From Microvirga pakistanensis (GTDB lineage Bacteria; Pseudomonadota; Alphaproteobacteria; Rhizobiales; Beijerinckiaceae): a stretch of DNA of 64,000 nt. Positions 20,849 to 30,549 of this stretch are shown here, piece after piece. Where the stretch lies: contig NZ_SPJX01000469.1 in NCBI RefSeq assembly GCF_004458765.1, positions 124,001-188,000 on the forward strand. The letters run 5' to 3'. The translations under genes and the position numbers were made by a program. The notes under the pieces were generated by a model, which saw only the letters and a program-made list of their open reading frames with translations, was not told the origin of the DNA and ran no database searches. Within the stretch, counting starts at the first letter, position 1. Each line of letters begins with the position of its first letter.

Positions 20849-21945
20849 GCGTGGCGATCAACGATCTCATCATGAATGCGCTGCCGTTGCCGGTGCTTAC
20901 CATCGGCCCGGAACACGGCATCATCCATGCCAATACCGCCGCGGAGGCTTTCTTCGAGGTGAGCCTGCGCATGATGCAGCGGCAGAGGCTCACCGATCTG
21001 CTGCCGTTCGGCTCTCCGGTTCTGGCGCTTGTGGAGGACGTCAGACAAAGAGGGGCGAGCGTCAGCGAGCACCGCATCGACGTCGGCAGCCCGCGCCTCG
21101 GGTCGGAACGCATCGTGGACGTCTTCGCGACGCCCCTTGGCGATGACAGCGATAACGTCGTGGTGATGCTCCAGGAGCGTACGATCGCCGACAAGATGAA
21201 CCGGCAGCTCACCCACCGCGGGGCCGCGAGATCCATCACGGCGCTCGGCGCGCTCCTCGCGCACGAGATCAAGAATCCGCTGTCGGGCATCCGCGGCGCC
21301 GCGCAGCTCCTGGAACAATCGGCGGACGAGAACGACCGGCTCCTCACCCGTCTGATCTGCGACGAGACGGACAGGATCGTGAAGCTCGTCGAGCGAATGG
21401 AGCTTTTTGGGGAAGAGCGGCCCGTCGAGCGCGGTCCCGTGAACATTCACAACGTGCTCGACCATGTGAAGCGCCTCGCGCAGTCCGGCTTTGCTCGTCA
21501 CATCCGTTTCGTCGAGAACTACGATCCCTCCCTTCCGCCCGTGCTGGGGAACCGGGACCAGCTGATCCAGGTCATCCTGAACCTGGTGAAGAATGCCGCC
21601 GAAGCGGTGGGGATCGATGCGACGGATGGAGAAATCACCCTTTCGACCGCGTTTCGAACCGGCGTCAGGCTGCAGGTGCCTGGCTCGCAGGAGCGCGTGA
21701 GCCTGCCCATCGAGCTGAGCGTGAGCGACAACGGTCCCGGAATTCCTCCGGAGCTGATGAGTGATCTCTTCGATCCCTTCGTCACCACGAAGGTTCAGGG
21801 AAGCGGTCTCGGCCTGGCTCTCGTGGCCAAGATCGTCGGCGATCACGGCGGCATCATCGAATGCGATCCGGCGCCCAGGCGCACGACTTTCCGAATTCTC
21901 CTACCCATGCACCGCACCGTCTCGGGCAGCGATGCAGACATGTGA
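20845..21945 (+). CDS. ntrB: Nitrogen regulation sensor histidine kinase NtrB
   Basis: The 366-residue soluble kinase has an N-terminal PAS domain (about 10-115), the HisKA phosphoacceptor in '[19 protein letters not shown]' (about residue 140), and a HATPase with '[10 protein letters not shown]', '[18 protein letters not shown]' and 'GSGLGLALV'. It phosphorylates or dephosphorylates NtrC according to nitrogen status signalled by PII proteins. ATG 20845 overlaps the dusB stop by 4 bp. Confidence 0.96.
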
Positions 21946-21957
21946 GGCCACGACGAC

Positions 21958-23421
21958 ATGCCCAGCGGACACATTCTTCTCGCCGACGACGATGCCGCCA
22001 TCAGGACTGTCCTGAACCAGGCCCTGTCCAGGGCAGGATACGAGGTTCGCTCCACCAGCAACGCGGCGACGCTCTGGCGCTGGGTGGCTCAAGGGGAGGG
22101 GGATATCGTCATCACCGATGTGATGATGCCCGACGAGAATGCCTTCGACCTGCTTCCGCGCATCAAGAAGCTGCGGCCGGACCTTCCCATCATCGTCATG
22201 AGCGCGCAGAACACGTTCATGACCGCCATCAAGGCCTCGGAACGAGGGGCCTACGAGTACCTGCCGAAGCCCTTCGACCTCAAGGAGCTGGTCGCGGTCG
22301 TCGGGCGCGCGCTCACCCGACCCCGAACGGCCGTGTCGAGCGTCAACCCGGCCGAGAACGAGGACATTCCCCTGGTCGGGCGCTCCCACGCCATGCAGGA
22401 GATCTACAGGGCCCTGGCCCGCCTGATGCCCACGGACCTGACGGTGATGATCACCGGCGAATCCGGAACCGGCAAGGAACTCGTCGCGAAGGCGCTGCAT
22501 GATTACGGCAAGCGCCGCCAGGGCCCCTTCGTGGCCGTGAACATGGCGGCCATCCCGCGCGAACTCATCGAGTCCGAGCTCTTCGGTCACGAGAAGGGGG
22601 CGTTCACCGGAGCGACCGCGCGCAGCACCGGACGCTTCGAGCAGGCGGAGGGCGGCACGCTGTTCCTGGACGAGATCGGCGACATGCCTATGGAGGCGCA
22701 GACGCGGCTCCTCCGGGTGCTCCAGCAGGGCGAATACACGACGGTCGGCGGCCGGGTGCCGATCAAGACCAATGTCCGGATCGTGGCTGCGACGAACAAG
22801 GACCTGCGGGTGCTCATCCAGCAGGGCCTGTTCCGGGAGGATCTCTATTTCCGCCTCAACGTCGTCCCTCTGCGCCTGCCGCCCCTGCGCGAGAGGGTCG
22901 AGGACATCCCTGACCTCGCCCGGCACTTCTTCTCGCTCGTGGAGAAGGAGGGCCTCTCCCGCAAGCAGCTCGACGCCGAGGCCATGGATCGTCTCAAGCG
23001 CTACCGTTGGCCTGGGAACGTTCGCGAGCTGGAGAACCTCGTCCGCCGTCTCGCGGCTCTCTACCCGCAGGATACGATCACCGGCGCGATCATCGATGCG
23101 GAGCTCGATTCCCAACCCCTTCTGCCTCCTCAGCCGGCGGGCAAACCCGCGACTCAGGCCCAGCAGAATTCCGAGGGGCTGTCGGACGCCGTGGAGCGCC
23201 ACCTGGCCGAGTACTTTTCCGGGTTCCGCGACAGCTTGCCGCCTCCGGGCCTTTATCATCGCATTCTGCGGGAGATCGAGGGTCCCCTGATCGGAGCCGC
23301 CCTCGCGGCTACCAGGGGGAACCAGATTCGAGCCGCGGAACTCCTGGGGGTCAACCGCAACACCCTGCGCAAGAAGGTCAGGGACCTGGAGCTGATGGTC
23401 GTTCGGACCAATCGCTCCTGA
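21958..23421 (+). CDS. ntrC: Nitrogen response regulator NtrC (sigma-54 activator)
   Basis: The 487-residue protein has a receiver domain (acidic pair in 'LADDDAAI', phospho-Asp in '[11 protein letters not shown]'), an AAA+ domain with Walker A '[15 protein letters not shown]' and an intact 'GAFTGA' loop for sigma-54 contact, and a C-terminal Fis-type HTH ('[17 protein letters not shown]'). It is 12 bp behind ntrB and activates nitrogen-assimilation promoters. Confidence 0.97.
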   Translation: MPSGHILLADDDAAIRTVLNQALSRAGYEVRSTSNAATLWRWVAQGEGDIVITDVMMPDENAFDLLPRIKKLRPDLPIIVMSAQNTFMTAIKASERGAYEYLPKPFDLKELVAVVGRALTRPRTAVSSVNPAENEDIPLVGRSHAMQEIYRALARLMPTDLTVMITGESGTGKELVAKALHDYGKRRQGPFVAVNMAAIPRELIESELFGHEKGAFTGATARSTGRFEQAEGGTLFLDEIGDMPMEAQTRLLRVLQQGEYTTVGGRVPIKTNVRIVAATNKDLRVLIQQGLFREDLYFRLNVVPLRLPPLRERVEDIPDLARHFFSLVEKEGLSRKQLDAEAMDRLKRYRWPGNVRELENLVRRLAALYPQDTITGAIIDAELDSQPLLPPQPAGKPATQAQQNSEGLSDAVERHLAEYFSGFRDSLPPPGLYHRILREIEGPLIGAALAATRGNQIRAAELLGVNRNTLRKKVRDLELMVVRTNRS

Positions 23422-23476
23422 GCGGGCCGCTGTAATAATTTGACCACAGTGTTGTGTTGGTGCATCACCCTCCACG

Positions 23477-23498
23477 GGGTGCCGCACGGAAGGCACCC
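23477..23498. repeat. Hairpin between ntrC and ntrY
   Basis: A perfect 7-bp inverted repeat (GGGTGCC, 23477-23483, with GGCACCC, 23492-23498) with an 8-base loop lies in the 97-bp ntrC-ntrY gap. There is no T-tract, so it is more likely an mRNA processing or attenuation structure than a terminator. Confidence 0.5.
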
Positions 23499-23518
23499 GG
23501 TTTTGCGGGGCCCACGTC

Positions 23519-25768
23519 TTGACCGATCAGAGCACTCACGAACAGCGCCAGATGGCGGAACCGACCCAGGGCAGCCTCGGCTGGCTCGGGTACGGGGCCG
23601 TGCTCGCGGCTCTCGGCTCGGCCCTGACCACCTTCCTGGTGCTGTCCGGCGCAACGCCGATCCTGCCGACGAACAACGTGGTCATCGGGATGTTCGTCCT
23701 CAACGGGCTCCTGATCACGCTGCTTCTGGGGATCGTCGCCTGGCAGGCGAAGAAACTGGTTCGCGAGCACAGGGCAGGGGCCGCGGCCGCGGGCCTCCAC
23801 GTCAGAATCGTCGGTCTGTTCAGTCTCGTGGCCGTGCTTCCTGCCATCCTGGTCGCCGGCGTCGCGAGCGTCACCCTGGAGCGGGGCCTCGATCCCTGGT
23901 TCACGGGCAAGATCCGGGAGCTCATGTACAACACGGTCGAGATCGCCCGCGCCTATCGGGAGATGCAATGCCGAATGCTCGCCCGCGAAACGAACCTGAT
24001 GGCCGTCGACCTGAACCGCGCGAAGGTCATGTATGATGCGGACCGTCGACTCTTCCGCGAATACATGAATTACCGCTCCGTCGCCCTCGGCTTCCCCTTG
24101 GCCATGATCCTGGAGCCGGATGGGAAAGTCGTCGAAAAGATCGAATTGAAGAAGCTCGAAGGCATCCCCGAGACCAAGGCGGCAGATCTCCAGGATGCGA
24201 ATGGTCAGGAGCCATGGTGCCTGTTCCCGCGGACCGGCAATATCGTGGTGTCGGTTCTCAAGCTCGAGGCCCATAACGGACGCATTCTCTACATCGCCCG
24301 CGAGGTCGATCCCGGCGCGATCGAGTTTCCGCCGATCGCCGAGGCTGGAGTGGCCTATTACGAAGCCTTCGACCAGAAGAAGGCCGGCATCCAATTCGCT
24401 TTCGCGTCCATGTTCACCCTGATCGCCCTGACGGTGCTTCTGTCCGCGATCTGGTTCGGGCTGAATTTCGCCAATCGCCTCGTGGCGCCGATCCGCCGTC
24501 TGATTCATGCGACGGACCAGGTGGCGACCGGCAACTTCTATGTGCAGGTCCCGGTGAAGCGAGCCGAGGGTGACCTGGGCCACCTGGGCGAGACCTTCAA
24601 CAAGATGACCTCCGAGCTGCGCCGGCAGCACGACGGACTCACGGCGGCAAGCGAGCTCATCGACAGCAGGCGGCGCTTCACGGAAGCCGTGCTGGCCGGT
24701 GTGTCGGCGGGCGTGATCGGCATCAATGCGCGCGGCGTGATCACGATCGTCAACCCCTCGACCGAGGCTCTTCTCCAGACGCCGCGGGACAAACTGGTCG
24801 GCCGCTCCGTCACAGAGATTCTGCCCGAGGTTACCCAGCTCGTTCTGGAGATGATCCAGGGCCGGCAGCGTCTCATGCAGGACCAGATCCAGATTTCCCG
24901 GAAAGGGAGGGAAAGGACCATCAACGTCCGCGTCACGAGCGAGCAGACCCGAAACGACAAGCGGGAGTTCGTCATCACGCTCGACGACATCACCGATCTC
25001 GTCGTGGCGCAGCGCACCTCCGCCTGGGCCGACGTGGCGCGAAGGATCGCGCACGAGATCAAGAATCCGCTCACGCCGATCCAGCTGTCGGCCGAGCGGA
25101 TCCGCAGGAAATACGGCAAGGTGATCACGACCGATCGAGAAGTGTTCGACCAATGCACGGACACCATCGTGCGGCAGGTCGACGACATCAAGCGCATGGT
25201 CGACGAGTTCTCGTCCTTCGCCCGGATGCCGAAGCCGGCCATCGGTCAGGAGGATCTCGCGGAGACGATCCGTCAGGTGGTTTTCATGATGCGGATCGCA
25301 CATCCCGAGATCGAGTTCGTCGAGCAATTGCCCGAGGGGCCCGTGATCGCCCCATTCGACAGGCGGCTGATCTCGCAGGCGGCGACGAACATCGTGAAGA
25401 ACGCCACCGAAGCGATTGCCGCCGTGCCGGAAGCCGAGCGCGGTCAGCCGCAGATTGCCGTGACGTTGGACGATACCCATCCGGAGTTCCTGATCCTAGC
25501 CGTGACCGACAACGGCAAAGGATTCCCGGCCGAAGGTCGCCAGCGGCTGCTGGAGCCCTACATGACGACCCGCGAGGGGGGGACTGGTCTGGGCCTCCCG
25601 ATCGTTGCGAAGATTCTGGAAGACCATGGGGGCGGCATGGACCTCGTCGACAATCCCGCAGGGCGTGGCGGACAGGTCCGCATGTGGATCCCGAAGACGA
25701 AGCAAGTTGCAGCGGAAGAGACGCCTGCCGCCTCGGAGCGCAACGAAACTCGCAGAGCAAGCCTATGA
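23519..25768 (+). CDS. ntrY: Membrane sensor histidine kinase NtrY
   Basis: The 749-residue sensor has three N-terminal membrane helices, a long extracytoplasmic loop, a fourth helix at about 295-320, a HAMP linker ('RLVAPIRRLIHATDQVATGN'), a PAS domain (about 385-480), a HisKA domain with '[20 protein letters not shown]' (about residue 510), and a HATPase domain with 'NIVKNATEAI', 'DNGKGFPAEGRQRLLEPY' and 'GTGLGLPIV'. The start is a TTG at 23519 giving 'MTDQSTHEQ'; ATG 23552 is a possible alternative. It pairs with NtrX in nitrogen, redox and cell-envelope control in alphaproteobacteria. Confidence 0.94.
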   Translation: MTDQSTHEQRQMAEPTQGSLGWLGYGAVLAALGSALTTFLVLSGATPILPTNNVVIGMFVLNGLLITLLLGIVAWQAKKLVREHRAGAAAAGLHVRIVGLFSLVAVLPAILVAGVASVTLERGLDPWFTGKIRELMYNTVEIARAYREMQCRMLARETNLMAVDLNRAKVMYDADRRLFREYMNYRSVALGFPLAMILEPDGKVVEKIELKKLEGIPETKAADLQDANGQEPWCLFPRTGNIVVSVLKLEAHNGRILYIAREVDPGAIEFPPIAEAGVAYYEAFDQKKAGIQFAFASMFTLIALTVLLSAIWFGLNFANRLVAPIRRLIHATDQVATGNFYVQVPVKRAEGDLGHLGETFNKMTSELRRQHDGLTAASELIDSRRRFTEAVLAGVSAGVIGINARGVITIVNPSTEALLQTPRDKLVGRSVTEILPEVTQLVLEMIQGRQRLMQDQIQISRKGRERTINVRVTSEQTRNDKREFVITLDDITDLVVAQRTSAWADVARRIAHEIKNPLTPIQLSAERIRRKYGKVITTDREVFDQCTDTIVRQVDDIKRMVDEFSSFARMPKPAIGQEDLAETIRQVVFMMRIAHPEIEFVEQLPEGPVIAPFDRRLISQAATNIVKNATEAIAAVPEAERGQPQIAVTLDDTHPEFLILAVTDNGKGFPAEGRQRLLEPYMTTREGGTGLGLPIVAKILEDHGGGMDLVDNPAGRGGQVRMWIPKTKQVAAEETPAASERNETRRASL

Positions 25769-27135
25769 GCGCTGACATCCTCGTCGTTGACGACGAAATC
25801 GACATTCGCGAGCTGGTGGCCGGCATTCTCGAGGACGAGGGCCATCGCACCCGCACGGCCGGGACCTCGGACGATGCGCTTGCGGCCATCGAGGCGCGGC
25901 GGCCGCATCTCGTCTTTCTCGACATCTGGCTGCAAGGCAGCCGCCTGGACGGACTCCAGGTGCTGGACATCGTCAAGGCCCAGCATCCTGACCTGCCGGT
26001 TGTGATGATCTCCGGCCACGGCAACATCGAAACCGCGGTGTCGGCCATCAAGGCCGGAGCCTACGACTTCATCGAGAAGCCCTTCAAGGCGGATCGCCTC
26101 GTCCTAGTTGCCGAGCGCGCCCTCGAAGCGTCTCGCCTCAAGCGCGAGGTGCGGGATCTGCGCTCCCGCTCCATCCAGGCCAGCCGCATCGTGGGCAAGT
26201 CCATCGTCATCAACCAGCTGCGGCAGGCCGTGGAGAGAGCGGCCCCCACGAATGCGCGGATCCTAATCACGGGAGCTCCCGGTTCCGGCAAGGAGCTGAC
26301 CGCTCGCACCATTCACGGCATGTCCATGAGGGCCAACGGACCTTTCGTGGTGCTGACGGCCGCCAATATCACCCCCGAGACCATGGAGGCGGAGCTTTTC
26401 GGAACCGAGGGTGGGGAGGGCGGCGGGCGCCGGGTCGGCGCCCTCGAGGAGGCTCATGGCGGCACGCTCTACATCGACGAGATTGCCGATATGCCCCGTG
26501 AGACGCAGAATCGGATCCTGCGCGTCCTCGTCGACCAGAACTTCCAGCGCGTGGGCGGAGCGACCCGCGTGCATGTGGATGTTCGCATCATCTCCTCGTC
26601 GAGCCGCGATCTTCCTGCGGAGATCGCGGCCGGAAACTTCCGGGAGGACCTGTTCCATCGCCTCGGCGTCATTCCCGTCCGGGTTCCCTCGCTGGCCGAG
26701 CGGCGTGAGGACGTGCCGGAGCTGATCGAGTTCTTCATGGATCAGATCTCGTCCACGACCGGTCTGCCCAGGCGGCGGATCGCGGAAGATGCCATGGCGG
26801 TCCTTCAGTCCCACGACTGGCCGGGCAACGTTCGCCAGCTGCGAAACAACGTCGAGCGGTTGATGATCCTGAGCTCCGGCGATCCGGATGCCGAGGTCAC
26901 GGCGGAGATGCTGCCCTCCGAGATCGGGACGCTCGTGCCCACGACGCCGGGAGGAGCAGGGGGCGAGAAGCTCATGAGTCTTCCGCTTCGGGAGGCGCGC
27001 GAGATTTTCGAGCGAGAGTATCTTCTCGCGCAGATCGCCCGCTTCAGCGGCAATATCTCCCGCACGGCCGAATTCATCGGGATGGAGCGTTCCGCCCTTC
27101 ACCGGAAGCTGAAGTCCCTCGGGATCGGCAGCTAG
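25765..27135 (+). CDS. ntrX: Response regulator NtrX (AAA+ domain without GAFTGA loop)
   Basis: The 456-residue regulator has a receiver domain ('VVDDEIDIRELV', phospho-Asp in 'LVFLDIWLQGS'), an AAA+ domain with Walker A 'GAPGSGKELTARTIH' and Walker B-like 'YIDEIADMP', and a Fis-type HTH ('ISRTAEFIGMERSALHRKL'). Where NtrC has GAFTGA, this protein reads 'ELFGTEGGEGGGRRVGALE', so the sigma-54 contact loop is missing. This is a known property of NtrX proteins and suggests sigma-70-type regulation. ATG 25765 overlaps the ntrY stop by 4 bp. Confidence 0.95.
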   Translation: MSADILVVDDEIDIRELVAGILEDEGHRTRTAGTSDDALAAIEARRPHLVFLDIWLQGSRLDGLQVLDIVKAQHPDLPVVMISGHGNIETAVSAIKAGAYDFIEKPFKADRLVLVAERALEASRLKREVRDLRSRSIQASRIVGKSIVINQLRQAVERAAPTNARILITGAPGSGKELTARTIHGMSMRANGPFVVLTAANITPETMEAELFGTEGGEGGGRRVGALEEAHGGTLYIDEIADMPRETQNRILRVLVDQNFQRVGGATRVHVDVRIISSSSRDLPAEIAAGNFREDLFHRLGVIPVRVPSLAERREDVPELIEFFMDQISSTTGLPRRRIAEDAMAVLQSHDWPGNVRQLRNNVERLMILSSGDPDAEVTAEMLPSEIGTLVPTTPGGAGGEKLMSLPLREAREIFEREYLLAQIARFSGNISRTAEFIGMERSALHRKLKSLGIGS

Positions 27136-27367
27136 GAGATGCCGTTCTTCTCGTCGCTGGGCCCTGGAGGGGGCAAACTGCTCCCTCGGGCTTTCATCCA
27201 CGGGAAAATATGCACCTGAGGGGGTAGATCGAGCGAGTCCCTCTTGCCGAATGGTCAACTTCGCCCTGTAATAGGCCTGCCGGTCGACGACCGCACGATA
27301 GCGGACAACCATATACAGGCGGCCCAATAGCCAAGACCGGCGGCAACGGGCTGGCGAGGCAACTTCA

Positions 27368-27622
27368 ATGGCGGGCGATCGCGCGCAGAATCTCCAGGAC
27401 ACGTTTCTCAACTACGTCCGGAAGCAAAAGATTCCCCTGACGATATTCCTTGTAAACGGCGTAAAGCTGCAGGGCGTCGTCACATGGTTCGACAATTTCT
27501 GCGTACTATTGCGCAGGGACGGCCACTCACAGCTGGTTTACAAACACGCCATTTCCACCATCATGCCTGGACAGCCCGTCCAGTTGTTCGACCAGATCGA
27601 CGAGGCTGGCGAAAAGGCCTGA
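27368..27622 (+). CDS. hfq: RNA chaperone Hfq
   Basis: The 84-residue Sm-like protein has an N-terminal '[20 protein letters not shown]', the Sm1 region '[20 protein letters not shown]' and Sm2 with '[10 protein letters not shown]'. It forms hexamers that pair small RNAs with mRNAs. It follows ntrX after 232 bp and directly precedes hflX (1 bp gap), the conserved ntrX-hfq-hflX order. Confidence 0.98.
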   Translation: MAGDRAQNLQDTFLNYVRKQKIPLTIFLVNGVKLQGVVTWFDNFCVLLRRDGHSQLVYKHAISTIMPGQPVQLFDQIDEAGEKA

Positions 27623-27623
27623 G

Positions 27624-29021
27624 GTGACTGAACCGCGCACTCCGGGGGAACATCGTCTCGCCGAACTCGCCGAACCTGAAAAAGAGGTTGCGGCCGGGAC
27701 GCGAACGCTTGTGGTCGGCCCCTATCTGACCCGACGACGCCCCGCCCGCTCGGGCGACCCCGAGACCGAGGCCACGAACCCCCGTCCGCCCGAGGCCCGG
27801 CTGGACGAGGCTTCGGGCCTGGCGCTCGCGATCGATCTCACGGTCGTTCGATCCCTGATCGCGCCGCTCTCCTCACCCCGGCCGGCCACCTATATCGGCA
27901 GCGGCAAGGTGGACGAGTTGGCGGCCCTGATCCGGGCCGAGGGCATCAGCCTCGTGGTCATGGATTGCGCTCTCAGCCCCGTGCAGCAGCGCAATCTCGA
28001 GAAGGCCTGGGGCGCCAAGGTCATCGACAGGACCGGGTTGATCCTGGAGATCTTCGGCCGGCGTGCCCGCACGAAGGAGGGCACCCTTCAGGTCGAGCTG
28101 GCGCATCTGTCCTATCAGAAAGGTCGCCTGGTCCGCTCATGGACCCACCTGGAACGCCAACGCGGCGGCTTCGGCTTCCTTGGCGGCCCCGGCGAAACCC
28201 AGATCGAGGCCGATCGCCGGCTGATCCAGGAGAGGATGAACCGGATCGAGCGGGATCTGGAGGGCGTGGTCAAGACGCGCTCCCTGCACCGGACCAGCCG
28301 GAGGAGGGTGCCCTATCCCATCGTGGCCCTCGTGGGCTACACCAATGCCGGTAAATCGACCCTCTTCAACCGCATGACGCAGGCCGAGGTCCTGGCCGAG
28401 AACATGCTGTTCGCCACCCTCGACCCGACGACGCGCGCCATCGATCTTCCGCACGGCGAGAAGGCGATCCTGTCCGATACGGTCGGCTTCATTTCCGATC
28501 TTCCGACCATGCTGGTCGCAGCCTTCCGGGCGACCCTTGAGGATGTGGTCGAAGCCGATGTCCTGCTGCACGTCAGGGACGTTTCGCACGGCGAAACGGA
28601 AGCCCAGGCCGGGGACGTGGCCGTGGTCCTGCGGGAGCTCGGCATCGATCCCGACGACAGCAGGAGGATCATCGAGGTCTGGAACAAGGCCGACCTGCTC
28701 TCGGCGGACGACCGCGAAAGGCTCGCGACAACATCTCACCGGACCGGCGCCGAACGCCGGCCGATCCTCATATCGGCTCTGACCGGGGAGGGCGTTCCCG
28801 AGCTCCTCGAGATGATCGAGCACCATCTCGCGTTAGGACGGACAACTTATGAAGTCGATGTCGCGCCCGAAGACGGGCAGGGGCTCGCCTGGCTTCATGA
28901 GAACACCGAGATCCTGGAGCGGAGAACCTTGGAGAATGGTCATACCCTCCTCCAGGTTCGCCTGGTGCCCGGCAAGGAACCCCGGTTCCTGAACCGGTTC
29001 CCTCACGCCACCGTCGTTTAA
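27624..29021 (+). CDS. hflX: Ribosome-associated GTPase HflX
   Basis: The 465-residue protein has an N-terminal HflX domain with '[12 protein letters not shown]', '[14 protein letters not shown]' and '[18 protein letters not shown]', a Gly-rich linker '[16 protein letters not shown]', and a TRAFAC G domain with G1 '[12 protein letters not shown]', G3 '[10 protein letters not shown]' and G4 'NKAD'. It splits or rescues ribosomes under stress. The start is GTG 27624, 1 bp after the hfq stop. Its 3' end overlaps the convergent mazG by 4 bp. Confidence 0.96.
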   Translation: MTEPRTPGEHRLAELAEPEKEVAAGTRTLVVGPYLTRRRPARSGDPETEATNPRPPEARLDEASGLALAIDLTVVRSLIAPLSSPRPATYIGSGKVDELAALIRAEGISLVVMDCALSPVQQRNLEKAWGAKVIDRTGLILEIFGRRARTKEGTLQVELAHLSYQKGRLVRSWTHLERQRGGFGFLGGPGETQIEADRRLIQERMNRIERDLEGVVKTRSLHRTSRRRVPYPIVALVGYTNAGKSTLFNRMTQAEVLAENMLFATLDPTTRAIDLPHGEKAILSDTVGFISDLPTMLVAAFRATLEDVVEADVLLHVRDVSHGETEAQAGDVAVVLRELGIDPDDSRRIIEVWNKADLLSADDRERLATTSHRTGAERRPILISALTGEGVPELLEMIEHHLALGRTTYEVDVAPEDGQGLAWLHENTEILERRTLENGHTLLQVRLVPGKEPRFLNRFPHATVV

Positions 29022-29851
29022 TCCCGGCGTTCAGCCGACTTCGCCTTGACCCACAGATCTTCCATCTCGTCGAGGGAGGCTTCGCCCAGCGTGCGTCCCT
29101 GCTCTCTCAGGGCCTCCTCGACAGCTCCGAACCGGCGCTCGAACTTGGCATTGGTCCGCCGGAGCGCGGCTTCCGGATCGATGCCGAAATGGCGAGCGAG
29201 ATTGGTCACCGAGAACAGGAGATCGCCGATCTCGTCCTCGATACGATCTCTGCTTCCGGTTGAAGACGCCTCCTTAACCTCTTCCAGCTCTTCGTGAATC
29301 TTATCGATGACCTGACCTGGCTCCGGCCAGTCGAAACCGACCTTGGCGGCTTTCGCCGTGAGCTTCTGAGCACGAGTCAGAGCGGGCAGGGCCGTCGGGA
29401 TTCCCCCGAGAAAACCGGCCTGATGGGTCTCGGGCGGCAAGCCCATCGCCTCGCGGGCCAGCCGCCGTTCGGCCTTCTCTTCCCGCTTGATCTCGTCCCA
29501 GAGCACTTTGACCTGCTCCGGCGCCAGGCTGCCGGCGTTACCGAACACATGCGGATGGCGGCGGATCAGCTTGCGGGTGATGGCCTCGACCACATCGGGA
29601 AAGGCAAAAGCACCTTTCTCTTCCGCCATCCGGGCGTGGAAGACGACCTGGAGCAGCAAATCGCCCAATTCGTCCCGCAGATCGGCCAGATCGCCCCGCT
29701 CGATCGCATCGACGACCTCGTAGGCCTCCTCGAGGGTATAAGGGGCGATGGACGCGAAGTCCTGCTCCAGATCCCAGGGGCAGCCTGTCTCAGGCGTTCG
29801 CAGGGCCGCCATGATGTCCAGCAGCCGCGCGATATCGGACGAGGGCTTCAT
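29018..29851 (-). CDS. mazG: Nucleoside triphosphate pyrophosphohydrolase MazG
   Basis: The 277-residue protein contains two MazG repeats. The first has 'CPWDLEQDFASIAPYTLEEAYEVVDAIE' (residues 24-51) and the second 'EELEEVKEASS ... EDEIGDLLFSVTNLARHFG'. Each carries the EExxE and ExxD metal-binding pattern. It hydrolyses (d)NTPs to monophosphates and limits mutagenic nucleotides. It is convergent with hflX. Confidence 0.95.
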   Translation of the reverse strand: MKPSSDIARLLDIMAALRTPETGCPWDLEQDFASIAPYTLEEAYEVVDAIERGDLADLRDELGDLLLQVVFHARMAEEKGAFAFPDVVEAITRKLIRRHPHVFGNAGSLAPEQVKVLWDEIKREEKAERRLAREAMGLPPETHQAGFLGGIPTALPALTRAQKLTAKAAKVGFDWPEPGQVIDKIHEELEEVKEASSTGSRDRIEDEIGDLLFSVTNLARHFGIDPEAALRRTNAKFERRFGAVEEALREQGRTLGEASLDEMEDLWVKAKSAERRD

Positions 29852-29951
29852 TCAAGGATTCCTTGCTTTCAAGGCGCTACATAGCCCGATTCCTGTGGGG
29901 AATCAGGAGAAAAGATGATCAAAGGGCACTTCGAATGGGAGGCGGGTGAGC

Positions 29952-30392
29952 ATGAAGGCACGGGTGAAACTGGTTGATGGAATGATGTTTGTCGGCGAAT
30001 CCGGCAGCGGCCATGCGGTCGTCATGGACGGCGCGCCTGAATACGGCGGGCGCAACCTCGGCATCCGCCCCATGGAGATGCTGCTGATCGGCCTTGGCGG
30101 ATGCACGGCCTTCGACGTGGTCCAGATCCTTCGGAAAGGTCGGGAGGACGTGACCGACTGCGAGGTCGAGGTGAGCGGCGAACGGGCCGAAGCGGACCCC
30201 AAGGTCTTCACGGCCATCCACGTCGAGTACCGGGTCAAGGGCCGCAATCTGGCACCCGCGAAGGTGGAGCGAGCCATCGAGCTCTCAAAGGACAAATACT
30301 GCTCGGCCTCGATCATGCTGGGCGCGACGGCCAAGATCACCCATGGCTGGACGGTTGTCGACGAGGCGGCGGAGGCTCAGGCAACAGCCTAA
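29952..30392 (+). CDS. OsmC-family protein
   Basis: The product (146 residues from ATG 29952) has the OsmC/Ohr fold. The two redox Cys are in 'LIGLGGCTAFDVVQIL' and 'KDKYCSASIMLGATAKI'. Members reduce organic hydroperoxides or act as redox-linked proteins of the YhfA subgroup; this sequence looks more like YhfA than Ohr. ATG 29952 has a well-spaced GGGAGG upstream; GTG 29946 is too close to it. It is the last plus-strand gene before the dif-like site. Confidence 0.9.
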   Translation: MKARVKLVDGMMFVGESGSGHAVVMDGAPEYGGRNLGIRPMEMLLIGLGGCTAFDVVQILRKGREDVTDCEVEVSGERAEADPKVFTAIHVEYRVKGRNLAPAKVERAIELSKDKYCSASIMLGATAKITHGWTVVDEAAEAQATA

Positions 30393-30437
30393 GACCCAGG
30401 AGAGGGATCGAAGCGGATCTCTTTCAGGCCCTAATAT

Positions 30438-30465
30438 GATTCGCATAAGATATATTATGGAACCG
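30438..30465. other. dif: Candidate dif site (XerC/XerD chromosome-dimer resolution)
   Basis: A 28-bp site reads GATTCGCATAA (XerC-type arm), GATATA (6-bp centre), then TTATGGAACCG (XerD-type arm). E. coli dif is GGTGCGCATAA, TGTATA, TTATGTTAAAT, so the inner parts of both arms (CGCATAA and TTATG) and the 6-bp spacing match. It lies in the 157-bp gap between convergent genes, exactly where gene orientation switches from mostly plus to all minus. Both facts fit the replication terminus. Confidence 0.85.
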
Positions 30466-30549
30466 AAATCCGTGGGAGCCTGACTGCAGCGTCAAGAGCC
30501 CGGCTGTTCTGAACAAACGCAACAGCCACTCTGAACGGGTTCTTCCGCT

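Noticed and set aside
23465..25480. 671-residue minus-strand frame across ntrY
   Set aside because: NtrY has complete kinase motifs on the plus strand; the antisense product is unlike any protein.
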